From NCBI GenBank assembly GCA_052266715.1, contig JBQPRB010000001.1: a DNA stretch of 64,000 nt; one strand, 5' to 3'. The DNA is from Jeotgalibaca sp052266715 (GTDB lineage Bacteria; Bacillota; Bacilli; Lactobacillales; Aerococcaceae). A program made the translations under genes and the position numbers. Under the pieces are notes generated by a model, which saw only the letters and a list, made by a program, of their open reading frames with translations, searched no databases and was not told the origin of the DNA. This document shows, in pieces, positions 43,701 to 52,324 of this stretch (its first letter is position 1; every line of letters begins with the position of its first letter).

Positions 43701-44220
43701 TGAATTCTCCTGGTGAAGCAACCATCGATTCGCGTTCATAGCCCATCGCCACCAATTTTTCAGGCAACTTGTCATACTCCAGTTCATCACCAATTTTGAA
43801 CGTCAAGTTATGGTCTTTCCAGACGGAAACCGGTGACAATAATTTCTTGAACCCTGCCGTTGGGATAATCACAATCCCCTTTTGGCCGGTTGTCAGGAAA
43901 TGCATGGCCTCCACCCGTTGGCTACGGAATTCCGGCGATGAAAAAGCGAGTTCAACGGCCAGGGATTCTTCAACTGGGAAAAGGAAGACTGGTAAATCTT
44001 CTGCAATTTGGGTTAAATCCTCATAGATTTGGGTCGCCTGTAATAAATTGGGCGCCCAAACGACAATTGGATTTTTGATATTACGGTAAATAATGGATGT
44101 CAACAAGTTACGTGATGAACTGCTGATACCCGTTACCAATTGATTGCCATCATAACTAATTTGTTCAATTATCTTTTTGATGGCCGGTGACTGCTGCAGA
44201 TAATTTTCTATATCTCTCAT
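40693..44220 (-). CDS. mfd: Transcription-repair coupling factor Mfd
   Basis: Removes RNA polymerase stalled at DNA lesions and recruits UvrA. The 1175 residues comprise a UvrB-like N-terminal region, an RNA-polymerase interaction domain (SPGDYVVHVNHGIGKYTGME), then superfamily 2 translocase motifs. These include Walker A GDVGYGKT near residue 650, the DEEQRFG box near 750 and the TRG helicase C-terminal region (LRGRVGRTNRIAYAY). The length is normal. It lies between pth and the flippase gene. Confidence 0.98.
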   Translation of the reverse strand: MRDIENYLQQSPAIKKIIEQISYDGNQLVTGISSSSRNLLTSIIYRNIKNPIVVWAPNLLQATQIYEDLTQIAEDLPVFLFPVEESLAVELAFSSPEFRSQRVEAMHFLTTGQKGIVIIPTAGFKKLLSPVSVWKDHNLTFKIGDELEYDKLPEKLVAMGYERESMVASPGEFSIRGDIIDIYALNEEQPVRIELFDAEVDRMAFFEPSTQKSFENPIDEVLILPAQDSVFPVATITKRSLEIEKNIKKAIKSVKDESVRDRLSTHFTDMVEKLELGDLPENPRMYTSLLYQEETTIMDYIPENALLIMDEYGRTLESDKNQDMEAADWQAAKQYEGTILPKQKMTVEVREVVKKSNHNKIFYSLFQKGLGNIRFTDIHNLQYRGIVQFFSQMNMVKIEMERWLRQDMTIFTIVPDQERAEKVHQTFADFQIDSVIKGHDAVTPGHVNIVVGAMASGFEMPMEKVVFITEKELFNKTKKKQPRRQKMTNAERLKSYTELSPGDYVVHVNHGIGKYTGMETIVVDGAHQDYISIVYQDGAKLFIPVTQLHLVQKYVSSESKTPKINKLGGTEWAKTKNKVASKVEDIADELIELYAKRESEKGYAYPPDTPDQIDFENRFPFTETEDQLRSTQEIKADMEKAKPMDRLLVGDVGYGKTEVAMRAIFKAVIEGKQAAFLVPTTILAQQHYESLMQRFDELPFEIGLLSRFRTKKQQEETINGLRKGSVDIVVGTHRMLSKDVQFLDLGLLVVDEEQRFGVKHKESLKKLKASVDVLTLTATPIPRTLHMSMLGVRDLSVIETPPANRYPVQTYVMEQNTGAIKDGIEREMARGGQTFYVYNRVETIERKADEIRMLVPDARVGIAHGQMTEVQLENIMMDFVEGNYDVLVTTTIIETGVDIPNANTLFIENSDYMGLSQLYQLRGRVGRTNRIAYAYFMYQPNKTLSEVSEKRLKAVKDFTELGSGFKIAMRDLAIRGAGNLLGAQQHGFIDSVGFDLYSEMLSEAVERKRGVGTKRKRITVEIDLGVDAYIPNTYVSDEKQKIDLYKRIQQISGEDNYFDILDDFRDRFGEPPVEVTQLAQVGLIKHFAELAQVESIKRQDEAVVVTMNDAATERLQGAAIFEALSSMPLRAQVNMKKGKLAISLQIRKLEPQAWMDYVKLFLEACEDKKVAADEK

Positions 44221-44266
44221 ATCGTACTCCTTAATAGTGCGTAAATAGGCTCAGCCAGGGCTGAAC

Positions 44267-44836
44267 CTATTTCTTGCGATTAAATTTATTCATCGTATTT
44301 AAAAAGTCATCATTTTGGATGAAATCGTCGATTGCCGTTACGCTATCTTTAACTGCGAACAACATATCTTCATGCACTTCTTTTGGAAAGGGGCTCAATA
44401 CGTGCTGCACCACGGTCATATTTGGTGCCGGTCTCCCAACCCCAATGCGGATGCGGTTAAAGTCTTGGGTGCCGAGGTGTTGAATCAAACTTTTGATTCC
44501 GTTATGGCCACCGGCACTCCCTTTTTGACGAAGACGGATCCGCCCTGGTGGCATATCCATATCATCATATACCACTACTATGTCTTCTATTTCTACGCCG
44601 TAATAATCCATCAAAGGTCTGACGGCACGGCCGGAATCATTCATATACGTCATCGGTTTTACAAAGAGTACTTTCTCTCCATTGATGCGTTCTTCGGCAT
44701 AGAAAGCATCGAATTTTGATTTATTAAAGGCTGCTTTATTTTGGTGCGCCCATTCATCAAGGGCAATGAACCCAATATTATGTTTGGTGTCGCTATACTT
44801 CGGTCCTGGATTTCCTAATCCAATGATCATTTTCAT
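44267..44836 (-). CDS. pth: Peptidyl-tRNA hydrolase
   Basis: Frees tRNA from peptidyl-tRNA that drops off ribosomes. Motifs are IIGLGNPGPKY, TKHNIGF (catalytic His), KPMTYMNDSG and GGHNGIKSL. I use the ATG at 44836 (189 aa), spaced correctly from AAGGTGA; the frame is open much further upstream without support. It is upstream of mfd and divergent from ldh. Confidence 0.96.
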   Translation of the reverse strand: MKMIIGLGNPGPKYSDTKHNIGFIALDEWAHQNKAAFNKSKFDAFYAEERINGEKVLFVKPMTYMNDSGRAVRPLMDYYGVEIEDIVVVYDDMDMPPGRIRLRQKGSAGGHNGIKSLIQHLGTQDFNRIRIGVGRPAPNMTVVQHVLSPFPKEVHEDMLFAVKDSVTAIDDFIQNDDFLNTMNKFNRKK

Positions 44837-44969
44837 CTCTTTCACCTTTTCTCTAGAAAGTGGAAAAAGCTGGACGCAAGTCGTCCAGTCATCAATATAG
44901 TATATCATATCTGGTCTGAAAGCAAAAAGGAAAAACAATGGTCATAGCTGTCCGTCCGAATGAAATAAA

Positions 44970-44978
44970 TGCTATAAT
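44970..44978 (+). promoter_or_regulatory. Extended -10 promoter of ldh
   Basis: TGC-TATAAT at 44970-44978, about 40 nt upstream of the ldh start codon. The -35 region has no good match, as often with extended -10 promoters. No catabolite-responsive element is obvious next to it. Confidence 0.65.
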
Positions 44979-45018
44979 AAAGATAGTATTCAAGAAATTG
45001 TTTAATGGAGGGAATGTT

Positions 45019-45990
45019 ATGTCAAGAGAAGAAAGAAAGTTTGGTCAAAAAATCATTTTAATCGGTGATGGTGCTGTTGGATCAAGCTACGCCTTTGCGC
45101 TTGTGACGCAAAATGTTGGCCGCGAATTAGGAATCATTGACATGAACACCGCTAAAACCGAAGGAGACGCAATCGATTTGTCCGATGCGTTGGCATATAC
45201 AAGTCCAAAGAAAATTTATGCAGCTACTTACGATGATTGTGGGGATGCCGATTTGGTTGTATTGACAGCTGGTGCTGCTCAAAAACCTGGTGAAACCCGT
45301 TTGGACCTTATCAACAAAAACTTAAAAATCTTCAAGAGTATCGTTGACCAAGTTATGGCAAGTGGTTTCAATGGTATCTTCTTGGTAGCAACGAATCCGG
45401 TTGATATTCTAACCTATGCAACCTGGAAGTTCTCTGGTTTGCCTACGAATCAAGTCATTGGTTCTGGAACATCGTTGGATAGCGCACGTTTCCGTCAAGA
45501 AATTGCAAAATTGGTGAACGTGGATGCGCGTAACGTTCATGCCTATATTTTAGGTGAACACGGCGACACTGAATTTCCAGTTTGGTCACACGCAAATGTG
45601 GGTGGTTTGCAAATGTATGAATGGATCAAACAAAATGGCACAGCTGTTGATGAAGAAGCATTAATTGACGCCTTTTATACGGTTCGCGATGCTGCTTACC
45701 GTATCATTGAGAAAAAAGGCGCAACTTACTATGGTATTGCTGCCTCACTGGTTCGCATTACGAAAGCTATCTTCAATGATGAAAATGCGATTTTACCGCT
45801 ATCCGTTCATTTAGCGGGAGAATATAAACAAAAAGATGTTTTCATTGGTGTACCGGCTATCATTAACCGTGAAGGCGTCCGTGGGGTTATCGAAATTCCA
45901 TTGAATGAAGTCGAACAAGTCAACATGCAACTATCAGCTGATACTTTGAGAAAAGTAATCGAAGATTCATTTGCGAATTTGGATGCGTAA
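45019..45990 (+). CDS. ldh: L-lactate dehydrogenase
   Basis: Reduces pyruvate to L-lactate and regenerates NAD+, the end step of homolactic fermentation. The 323 residues have the Rossmann motif IGDGAVGSSYAFA, the conserved ATNPVDILTYATWK, and the active-site GEHGDTEFPVWS with the catalytic His. The start ATG at 45019 follows GGAGGG; the upstream open frame covers the promoter. It is a monocistronic plus-strand gene inserted between prs and pth, ending in a strong terminator. Confidence 0.97.
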   Translation: MSREERKFGQKIILIGDGAVGSSYAFALVTQNVGRELGIIDMNTAKTEGDAIDLSDALAYTSPKKIYAATYDDCGDADLVVLTAGAAQKPGETRLDLINKNLKIFKSIVDQVMASGFNGIFLVATNPVDILTYATWKFSGLPTNQVIGSGTSLDSARFRQEIAKLVNVDARNVHAYILGEHGDTEFPVWSHANVGGLQMYEWIKQNGTAVDEEALIDAFYTVRDAAYRIIEKKGATYYGIAASLVRITKAIFNDENAILPLSVHLAGEYKQKDVFIGVPAIINREGVRGVIEIPLNEVEQVNMQLSADTLRKVIEDSFANLDA

Positions 45991-46004
45991 GAGTAATCAG
46001 ATAT

Positions 46005-46035
46005 GAACGGCCCAGTTTCCTGGGCCGTTCTTTTT
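46005..46035 (+). terminator. Terminator of ldh
   Basis: GAACGGCCCAG / CTGGGCCGTTC, perfect 11-bp stem, 4-nt loop, then TTTTT. Confidence 0.93.
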
Positions 46036-46045
46036 GAGCTCTTGG

Positions 46046-46192
46046 AATTAAACCATTTGAATCTCATTATTTTCTTTAAATGGTTTAATTGAGCAGAATT
46101 AAACCATTTCATTACAATTTTCTACTTCAAATGGTTTAATTGTTCATTATTAAACCATTTCACTCTAAATTTAGTGGGCAAATGGTTTAATT
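46046..46192. repeat. Alternating inverted-repeat array, locus 2 (51-nt period)
   Basis: Six identical 12-nt arms alternate in orientation. ATTAAACCATTT starts at 46047, 46098 and 46149; AAATGGTTTAAT starts at 46078, 46129 and 46180. Both series step by exactly 51 nt. Forward-to-reverse gaps are always 19 nt and reverse-to-forward gaps always 8 nt, yet the gap sequences all differ. Arms 2-3 pair over 13 bp with a 6-nt loop, arms 4-5 over 12 bp, and the outermost arms 1 and 6 over 14 bp, more than their neighbours would allow. The array lies between the ldh terminator and the prs terminator, in a convergent gap with no gene. Confidence 0.95.
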
Positions 46193-46217
46193 AATTCACA
46201 TTCATTTGTTTTTACTC

Positions 46218-46256
46218 AAAAAAAGAGGTTGAGCGCTAAATGCTCAACCTCTTTTA
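46218..46256. terminator. Terminator of prs, usable in both directions
   Basis: AAAAGAGGTTGAGC / GCTCAACCTCTTTT, 14-bp perfect stem (46221-46234 with 46242-46255). A run of T follows on the minus strand (prs) and a shorter one on the plus strand. Confidence 0.9.
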
Positions 46257-46266
46257 ATCGAATTAA

Positions 46267-47250
46267 TTAATCAATCAATGTGAATTTTTCTTGGAACAAT
46301 GGACTTACAGAACGGTTTTCGTGGATCCGTTTGATTGCTTCAGCAATCAGTTGGGATACAGATACTTGAACGATTTTTTTACTATTTTTTTCTTCTGGTA
46401 ACTGAATGGAATCTGTTACGATTACTTCTTGGATAACAGAATTTTCCAGACGTTCGATTGCTGGTCCTGAAAGAACTGCATGTGTACAGCAAGCAAAAAC
46501 TGCAGTTGCGCCAGCATCTTGTAATGCTTGAGCTGCTAGAGTAATTGTTCCGGCTGTATCGATCATATCGTCAATCAGAATTGCTTTCTTGCCTTTTACA
46601 TCACCGATGATGTTCATAACTTCTGCCACGTTTGCTTTTGGACGACGTTTGTCGATAATAGCAATCGGTGCATGGATAAATTCAGCCAATTTACGTGCAC
46701 GTGTTACCCCACCGTGGTCTGGTGAAACAACAACGATGTCATTTTGAAGCATTTCATTATCCAAGAAGTAGTTTGCCAATAATGGCGCACCCAACAAGTG
46801 GTCAACTGGAATATCGAAGAAACCTTGGATTTGCGGTGCATGCAAATCAAGAGCCAACACGCGGTCAGCACCTGCATCTGTAATCATGTTTGCAACCAAT
46901 TTAGCTGTGATAGGTTCACGTGATTGTGCTTTACGATCTTGACGTGCATATCCATAGTAAGGAATAACCACATTGATTGTTTTAGCACTCGCACGTTTCA
47001 AAGCATCAATCATAATCAACAATTCCATCAAATGGTCGTTTACTGGGAAACTTGTTGATTGGATGACGTATACATGAGCTCCACGGATACTTTCATCGAT
47101 ATTGATTTTGATTTCGCCATCACTGAATTGTGTAGAAGACACAATTCCAAGTTCTACGCCAACTTCCGCTGCAATTTTTTCTGCCAATGGACGGTTGGAA
47201 CTTAGAGAAAAAATTTTCAATTTCGGGTCTTTGTAGTGTTCTGTAGTCAT
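46267..47250 (-). CDS. prs: Ribose-phosphate pyrophosphokinase
   Basis: Makes PRPP from ribose 5-phosphate and ATP, feeding nucleotide, histidine and tryptophan synthesis. The 327 residues contain QSREPITAKLVANMI, the PRPP loop AILIDDMIDTAGT and SPDHGGVTRAR. The ATG at 47250 is used (MTTEHYKDPKLKIFSLSSN). It follows glmU, as in Bacillus. PRPP made here is the substrate of Hpt and the effector of PurR encoded nearby. Confidence 0.96.
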   Translation of the reverse strand: MTTEHYKDPKLKIFSLSSNRPLAEKIAAEVGVELGIVSSTQFSDGEIKINIDESIRGAHVYVIQSTSFPVNDHLMELLIMIDALKRASAKTINVVIPYYGYARQDRKAQSREPITAKLVANMITDAGADRVLALDLHAPQIQGFFDIPVDHLLGAPLLANYFLDNEMLQNDIVVVSPDHGGVTRARKLAEFIHAPIAIIDKRRPKANVAEVMNIIGDVKGKKAILIDDMIDTAGTITLAAQALQDAGATAVFACCTHAVLSGPAIERLENSVIQEVIVTDSIQLPEEKNSKKIVQVSVSQLIAEAIKRIHENRSVSPLFQEKFTLID

Positions 47251-47337
47251 ATTTTTTCCACTCACCAATCTGTTTTTTTTACGTACATACTCTCACCTAA
47301 TATTTTAGGCATTTATTCATTTATTTCAATAAAAGAA

Positions 47338-48717
47338 TTACTTATTTTTTGATGGTGGTAATTTATCCCAATAGCCATCTTTATTTTCTTGACGGCAACG
47401 TGCAATCCCCATTGCTTCCTCTGGCACATCTTTTGTAATGGTAGATCCAGCAGCCAAGAAAGCATTTTTCCCTACGTTAACTGGCGCAATCAAATTTACA
47501 TTACAACCGATGAAACTATTGTCACCCACTGTAGCACGATGTTTGTTCTTGCCGTCGTAGTTTACGAAAATAGTCCCGCAACCTACATTGATGTTTTCGC
47601 CTAAATCAGCATCACCAACATATGTTAAATGACCTACTTTCGTATCTTTACCAAGGTTGGAATTTTTAATTTCAACAAAGTTTCCGATATGAACTTTTTC
47701 GCCTACCGTACTATTGGGACGTAAATGGCTGTAAGGACCAATGTTGCTATCGTCTGCCATTGTTGATTCTTCAATATTTGAACTTGTAACGCGTACGCGG
47801 TTGCCAATGATGGCATCGCGGATTTCAGAGTTTGCCCCGATGAAGCAATCTTCACCAATTCGGGTCATGCCCTTTAGGACAACACCTGGCTCAACAATTG
47901 TATCCGATCCGATAACTACTGTTGATTCGATGTATGTGTTTTCTGGATCCAACATCGTTACACCATTACGCATATGCATTTCATTGATACGTTTCTTCAT
48001 AGTTGTGCTTGCTTCCGCTAAAGCAACACGGTCGTTAACTCCCAAAGCTTCGGCCATATCAGCCATTTGATAAGCTGTGACAATTTCACCCTGGTTTTTC
48101 AAAATTTCAATAACATCCGGTAAATAGTACTCACCTTGGGAATTATCATTTTTAACCAAAGCCAACACTTCGAATAAAGCCTTGTTGTCAAAAACATAAG
48201 TTCCGGTATTGATTTCCTGTACTGCTGCTTCTGTTTCAGAAGCATCTTTTTGCTCAACAATTTTTTCAACTAGATTTTCAGCGTTGCGAATAATACGTCC
48301 ATAACCAAATGGATTTTCCGCATGAGCAGTCAAAATGGTTGCCTTTGCAGATTCAGTTTCATGATGTTTCACTAAAGCCGCAAGTGTTTCACTCGTCAAC
48401 AAAGGTGTATCGCCACAAATAACAAGGGTTGTACCAGCTTTTCCACCTAACGCTTCTTGCGCTTGAAGTACCGCATGACCTGTCCCTAATTGTTCCTCTT
48501 GCAGAACATATTCAGAACGATCCCCGATGACTTCTTTGACAGCTTCCGCGCCATGACCCACAATTGTCACAACGTGATCAAAACCAGCTTCTTCCACTTG
48601 ATCAATGACATGCTCAACCATTGCTTTACCGCAAACTTTGTGCAGAACTTTGTACAACTTACTTTTCATTCTTGTGCCTTGACCGGCAGCAAGAACTACT
48701 GCAAAACGATTAGCCAT
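47338..48717 (-). CDS. glmU: Bifunctional UDP-GlcNAc pyrophosphorylase / GlcN-1-P acetyltransferase
   Basis: Makes UDP-GlcNAc for the cell wall. The N-terminal uridylyltransferase has LAAGQGTRMKSKLYKVLHK and ICGDTPLL. The C-terminal half is a left-handed beta helix of hexapeptide repeats. It ends with the acetyl-CoA site region (VGDNSFIGCNVNLIAPV). The length is 459 residues. It lies between purR and prs. Confidence 0.97.
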   Translation of the reverse strand: MANRFAVVLAAGQGTRMKSKLYKVLHKVCGKAMVEHVIDQVEEAGFDHVVTIVGHGAEAVKEVIGDRSEYVLQEEQLGTGHAVLQAQEALGGKAGTTLVICGDTPLLTSETLAALVKHHETESAKATILTAHAENPFGYGRIIRNAENLVEKIVEQKDASETEAAVQEINTGTYVFDNKALFEVLALVKNDNSQGEYYLPDVIEILKNQGEIVTAYQMADMAEALGVNDRVALAEASTTMKKRINEMHMRNGVTMLDPENTYIESTVVIGSDTIVEPGVVLKGMTRIGEDCFIGANSEIRDAIIGNRVRVTSSNIEESTMADDSNIGPYSHLRPNSTVGEKVHIGNFVEIKNSNLGKDTKVGHLTYVGDADLGENINVGCGTIFVNYDGKNKHRATVGDNSFIGCNVNLIAPVNVGKNAFLAAGSTITKDVPEEAMGIARCRQENKDGYWDKLPPSKNK

Positions 48718-48862
48718 TTTTTAGTTTCTCCTTCGCTCTCTTATGAAATCACACAAAAATAATCGTACCCGAAATTCAATAATCCCGCAACTATTGTAAG
48801 GGCTTAGATACGTATTTTTCCTTATTTTCTCATATTCATCCCTACACTTACAAGGGAAATTC

Positions 48863-48893
48863 AAAAAAAGACTGAGCAACCTGCCCCAGTCTC
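48863..48893 (-). terminator. Terminator of purR
   Basis: AGACTG / CAGTCT stem (48892-48887 with 48874-48869) with a 12-nt loop and seven T on the minus strand. Confidence 0.7.
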
Positions 48894-48899
48894 CATTTT

Positions 48900-49712
48900 T
48901 TAGTCAAAATAACTGCCTAATCCCACTGACATGGTGCGATTACGCATATCCACTTCGTTCACGCGAATGAGTGACGTGTAGTTTTCGGTTTCTTTTGCTG
49001 TATAAGCGGCTTCAGCAAAAACTGTCACACCAGCAATTTCTGAATCGAATTCTTCAATGATACTGCGCATACCGTTTACCGTACCGCCGCCCTTCATGAA
49101 ATCATCCACAACCAGAACGCGGGAACCGCTTGGCAAGCTACGTTTTGAAAGTTCCATTTTTTCAACACGATCAGATGACCCAGACACATAGTTGATACTG
49201 ACAGTCGAACCTTCTGTTACTTTAGAATCACGGCGCACAATTACAAAGGGAACGTTTAAATACGTTGCAACAGCCTGCGCTATTGGAACACCTTTTGTCG
49301 CCACAGTCATAACTGCTGTTACTTTTTCTTCTTTATACTGGGAAGCAATCATGCGTCCAACTTGGTTCAAAACTTGTGGGTCGCCTAATAAATCTGAAAG
49401 ATACACATACCCGCCTGGTAAAATGCGCTCCTTTGAATCCATTTTACGACAAATATTTTCAATGAATGCTTGAGCATCCTTGTTTCCCACAGAAGGAATA
49501 TATTTAACACCACCTGCTGCTCCTGGCAAAGTCTCTACAATCCCGAAACCATTCTCTTCAAATGCACGTTTAACAATCGTTAAGTCTTCACTAATAGAAG
49601 ATTTTGCAGATTCATATTTTTTTGAAAAATAAGTTAAAGAAACCAATGTATGTGGGTGGTTTAATAAATAATGTGTCATATCTACTAAACGATCACTACG
49701 TTTAATTTTCAT
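48900..49712 (-). CDS. purR: Purine operon repressor PurR
   Basis: A Gram-positive PurR: an N-terminal winged helix (RSDRLVDMTHYLLNHPHTL) plus a phosphoribosyltransferase-like domain with the PRPP motif VLVVDDFMKGGGTV. It binds PurBox DNA, and PRPP relieves or changes its regulation. 270 residues. It lies upstream of glmU-prs, as in Bacillus; the intervening yabJ and spoVG are absent. Confidence 0.96.
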   Translation of the reverse strand: MKIKRSDRLVDMTHYLLNHPHTLVSLTYFSKKYESAKSSISEDLTIVKRAFEENGFGIVETLPGAAGGVKYIPSVGNKDAQAFIENICRKMDSKERILPGGYVYLSDLLGDPQVLNQVGRMIASQYKEEKVTAVMTVATKGVPIAQAVATYLNVPFVIVRRDSKVTEGSTVSINYVSGSSDRVEKMELSKRSLPSGSRVLVVDDFMKGGGTVNGMRSIIEEFDSEIAGVTVFAEAAYTAKETENYTSLIRVNEVDMRNRTMSVGLGSYFD

Positions 49713-49815
49713 CAGTTGACAATCCCCCTAAAAATTAATTACGGATAGTATAACGAGAATTACTTAAAAATGAAAGTCTTTTTTAGCTTATTGTTCGCTT
49801 TTGAAAATTTAATTT

Positions 49816-49847
49816 AAAAAAACAAGCATCGAAGCACGATACTTGTT
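49816..49847 (-). terminator. Terminator of the zinc uptake operon
   Basis: AACAAG-T-ATCG pairs with CGAT-G-CTTGTT (49847-49837 with 49831-49821), then TTTTTTT on the minus strand. Confidence 0.85.
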
Positions 49848-49861
49848 CACAATATTATGTT

Positions 49862-50680
49862 TTATCTTAATCTTCGGTTTTTTGTAAATGATTTTACGAC
49901 GCTACTGATAATGAATAGTGTGGCAAACATCAACGTAATGGTTGCTCCCGGTGGTGTCCCTAGTTCGTAGGATGCGAAAAGCCCACCGTACATACCTAAT
50001 AAAGCAATGATTGTACCTACCCAGATAACCGTTTTAAAACTCGTTACCAAGCGCATTGCGATAGCCGCTGGAAGAACCAGGATTGCCGACACAAGTAAGG
50101 ACCCTGTAATTGGCATAATCAAGCTAATTGCTACACCAGTAATGATGGAGATGAACAAGGAAATACCACGTACAGGCAAACCTGCGGTTGCAGCTGTGTC
50201 CTCATCGAAAAGCAAAACATAAAGGGGACGTCTGAAAATAACAAACAAGGCTACAATAAGAATCGTTAAAATCAAAAGCGTCCAGATTTGTTGTTCATCA
50301 ATCGTTACAATAGATCCAAACAAGAATTGCTCGATGCTCTTCGTTTGTTGGCCAGAAACGAAACTCATCAATACCAAAGCAACTGCCATACCCGTTGACA
50401 TTAAAATGGCGATAGAAATTTCCGAATATCCCCGGAAAACATCTTGTAAATACTCAATCCCAATGGCTACTAAAATAACGACCAAGACTGTCGTCAGTGT
50501 CGGGTTCACTCCAATCAAGAATCCTAGTGCAATACCCGCCAAAGACACGTGTGATAGAGTATCCGCCAATAAAGATTGTCGACGTAGAATAAGGGTTAAG
50601 CCAAGTATTGGGGCAATAATCGCAATCAGTGTTGATGCTTGGAATGCCCGTTGCATGAATCCATAGAAAAACATCTCCAT
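49862..50680 (-). CDS. znuB: Zinc ABC transporter permease (ZnuB/AdcB family)
   Basis: A 272-residue permease of the metal ABC-3 family with about eight TM helices (ILGLTLILRRQSLLADTLSHVSLAG and GVAISLIMPITGSLLVSAILVLP-type segments, quoted in parts). The start ATG at 50680 is seven nt after AGGAGG and lies inside the last 55 nt of the ATPase gene, so translation is coupled. Zinc is favoured over manganese by the Zur-like box and the His-rich binding protein in the same operon. Confidence 0.9.
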   Translation of the reverse strand: MEMFFYGFMQRAFQASTLIAIIAPILGLTLILRRQSLLADTLSHVSLAGIALGFLIGVNPTLTTVLVVILVAIGIEYLQDVFRGYSEISIAILMSTGMAVALVLMSFVSGQQTKSIEQFLFGSIVTIDEQQIWTLLILTILIVALFVIFRRPLYVLLFDEDTAATAGLPVRGISLFISIITGVAISLIMPITGSLLVSAILVLPAAIAMRLVTSFKTVIWVGTIIALLGMYGGLFASYELGTPPGATITLMFATLFIISSVVKSFTKNRRLR

Positions 50681-51333
50681 GGCGAATCCTCCTTTCTTCT
50701 TAAAGTAATTTGACGGTCCATGTAATCTTTAATATCTTCATGTTCATGGGTTACCATCAAAATCGCTTTATTATGGACCCTGGAATTGTGACGCAGCAAA
50801 CGATAGAAACGTTCCCGTGATTCTTTATCCATCCCTGTTGTTGGTTCATCCAGCACAAACAAATCTGGATCTGTTGCAAAGATACGCGCTAATGCGATTC
50901 TTTGTTTTTGTCCACCGGAAAGCTCGCCAATTTTTTTGTTGCGTAATTCCCACATTCCCACTGATTCCAATGCTTTTTTAACGTGTTCGTGATCTTCCGC
51001 ATCCAATCGTTTAAACCAGCGATTGTTTTGGTAACGTCCAGATTGAACAAATTCAAGCACTTTACTTGGGAAACCAATGTTAAATGAAGAAATTTGTTGT
51101 GGTGCATAACCTACCATCAACTTGCTACCACGTTCATTCGTCGGTGAAATAGTGGCAGAGCCATCTTGTGGTGTGAGGAGACCCAGAACACTTTTTAACA
51201 ATGTCGATTTTGCCGCCCCATTCTCTCCAGTCAAGATGACAAATTCTCCCGGTTTGACAGTAAAGTTTATGTCCTGCAAAACCGGTTCATCATCATATGA
51301 AAATGATAGATTCTCGACGGTAATATAGTCCAT
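50626..51333 (-). CDS. znuC: Zinc ABC transporter ATPase (ZnuC/AdcC family)
   Basis: A 235-residue ABC ATPase: Walker A TGENGAAKST (note GAAKS in place of the common GAGKS), signature LSGGQKQR, Walker B LFVLDEPTTG and H-loop VTHEHEDI. The last about 18 codons read across the start of znuB in another frame, so the C-terminal tail is probably not conserved. Confidence 0.92.
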   Translation of the reverse strand: MDYITVENLSFSYDDEPVLQDINFTVKPGEFVILTGENGAAKSTLLKSVLGLLTPQDGSATISPTNERGSKLMVGYAPQQISSFNIGFPSKVLEFVQSGRYQNNRWFKRLDAEDHEHVKKALESVGMWELRNKKIGELSGGQKQRIALARIFATDPDLFVLDEPTTGMDKESRERFYRLLRHNSRVHNKAILMVTHEHEDIKDYMDRQITLRRKEDSPWRCFSMDSCNGHSKHQH

Positions 51334-51348
51334 TAGGCTTCCTCCTTT

Positions 51349-52302
51349 TTAGTTAATTGTCAGTTTTAGAGCTTCCAAATTTTCGCGCATAGTCGTCAAA
51401 TAATCAACACCCGCTGCTTGGTCCTCAGCTGTTATACCCTCGATTGCACTCAAAACACCCAGCTCTATACCTGTTTCATTTGCCAAAGTTTGAGCCAAAT
51501 CATTATTGCCAGAATCTTGGTAATAAATGACTTCTATATCATTTTCATTGATGTATTTTCCAATTTCCGCCAATTTTGCCGGACTCACTTCTTGATTGGA
51601 TGTCAGCGCAGAAATGGAAACCTCTTCTAATTCATAGCGTCTTGCCAAATAGCCAAAAGCTGCATGCTGTACTACAAAAACGCGATTCTCAGCATCCGCG
51701 AATGCAGTTTGAAATTCCTGGTTCAATGCTTCCAGTTCTTTTACATATTCCTCCGTGTTGGCTTGGTATGCTGCTGCATTTTCTGCATCCACTTCCTGGA
51801 TGCCTGAAGAAATAGTTTCTACCATTTGTTTAGCGTAGACAGGGTCCAACCACACATGTGGATCAACCGCATGGTTATGACCATCACCTTCATAGTGTTC
51901 TTCTTCGTCCTCGTCATGACTCTCGTCTTCATCATGACTATCTCCTTCATAAAAAGGGATGCCTTCAGAAGCGTTTATAACTGTTACATCGCTGTCTACC
52001 AAAGTATCCAATACTGCTGGCACCCATGTTTCCATGTATTCACTGCTGTAAACGAACACGTCTGCTTCTGCAACTGCAGCCATATCTTTTGGAGTTGGTT
52101 CATAGCCATGTGTATCTTGACCCGCTTCTAACAAAGCCGTCACAGTTCCATTTTCCCCTACTACATTTTGCGTAAAATCATACATAGGATAAAAAGTGGT
52201 AACAACATTTAAATCCTCGTTAGTTGCTTGATCTGCATTTGGTGCTCCGCAGGCAACCAACAATACCGCAAGTAGCGGTAATAATTTCTTAAAGAGATTC
52301 AT
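51349..52302 (-). CDS. znuA: Zinc-binding lipoprotein of an ABC importer (ZnuA/AdcA family)
   Basis: A 317-residue cluster A-I binding protein. Signal peptide with lipobox LLVACGA (Cys about residue 18) for lipid anchoring. It has a mobile His/Asp/Glu-rich loop (HDEDESHDEDEEEH, then GDGHNH) before DPHVWLDP, the usual sign of zinc specificity. Conserved metal ligands include the His in DTHGYEPTP and the one in VDPHVWLD. It is first in the operon, with a promoter and Zur-like operator immediately upstream. Confidence 0.93.
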   Translation of the reverse strand: MNLFKKLLPLLAVLLVACGAPNADQATNEDLNVVTTFYPMYDFTQNVVGENGTVTALLEAGQDTHGYEPTPKDMAAVAEADVFVYSSEYMETWVPAVLDTLVDSDVTVINASEGIPFYEGDSHDEDESHDEDEEEHYEGDGHNHAVDPHVWLDPVYAKQMVETISSGIQEVDAENAAAYQANTEEYVKELEALNQEFQTAFADAENRVFVVQHAAFGYLARRYELEEVSISALTSNQEVSPAKLAEIGKYINENDIEVIYYQDSGNNDLAQTLANETGIELGVLSAIEGITAEDQAAGVDYLTTMRENLEALKLTIN

Positions 52303-52324
52303 AAATAATTTTCCTTCCTTCTGT

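Noticed and set aside
45991..46000. GAGTAATCAG after the ldh stop resembling the locus 1 arm
   Set aside because: It is a single 9-10 nt match with no partner arm or 51-nt register; probably chance.
46046..46192. Calling the arrays CRISPR
   Set aside because: Arms alternate in orientation and are 8-13 nt, spacers are 8-24 nt, and there is no cas gene or leader. Known CRISPR repeats are direct and longer.
50626..50680. Frameshift between znuC and znuB
   Set aside because: The 55-nt overlap includes a proper AGGAGG and ATG for znuB, so it is a normal coupled overlap.
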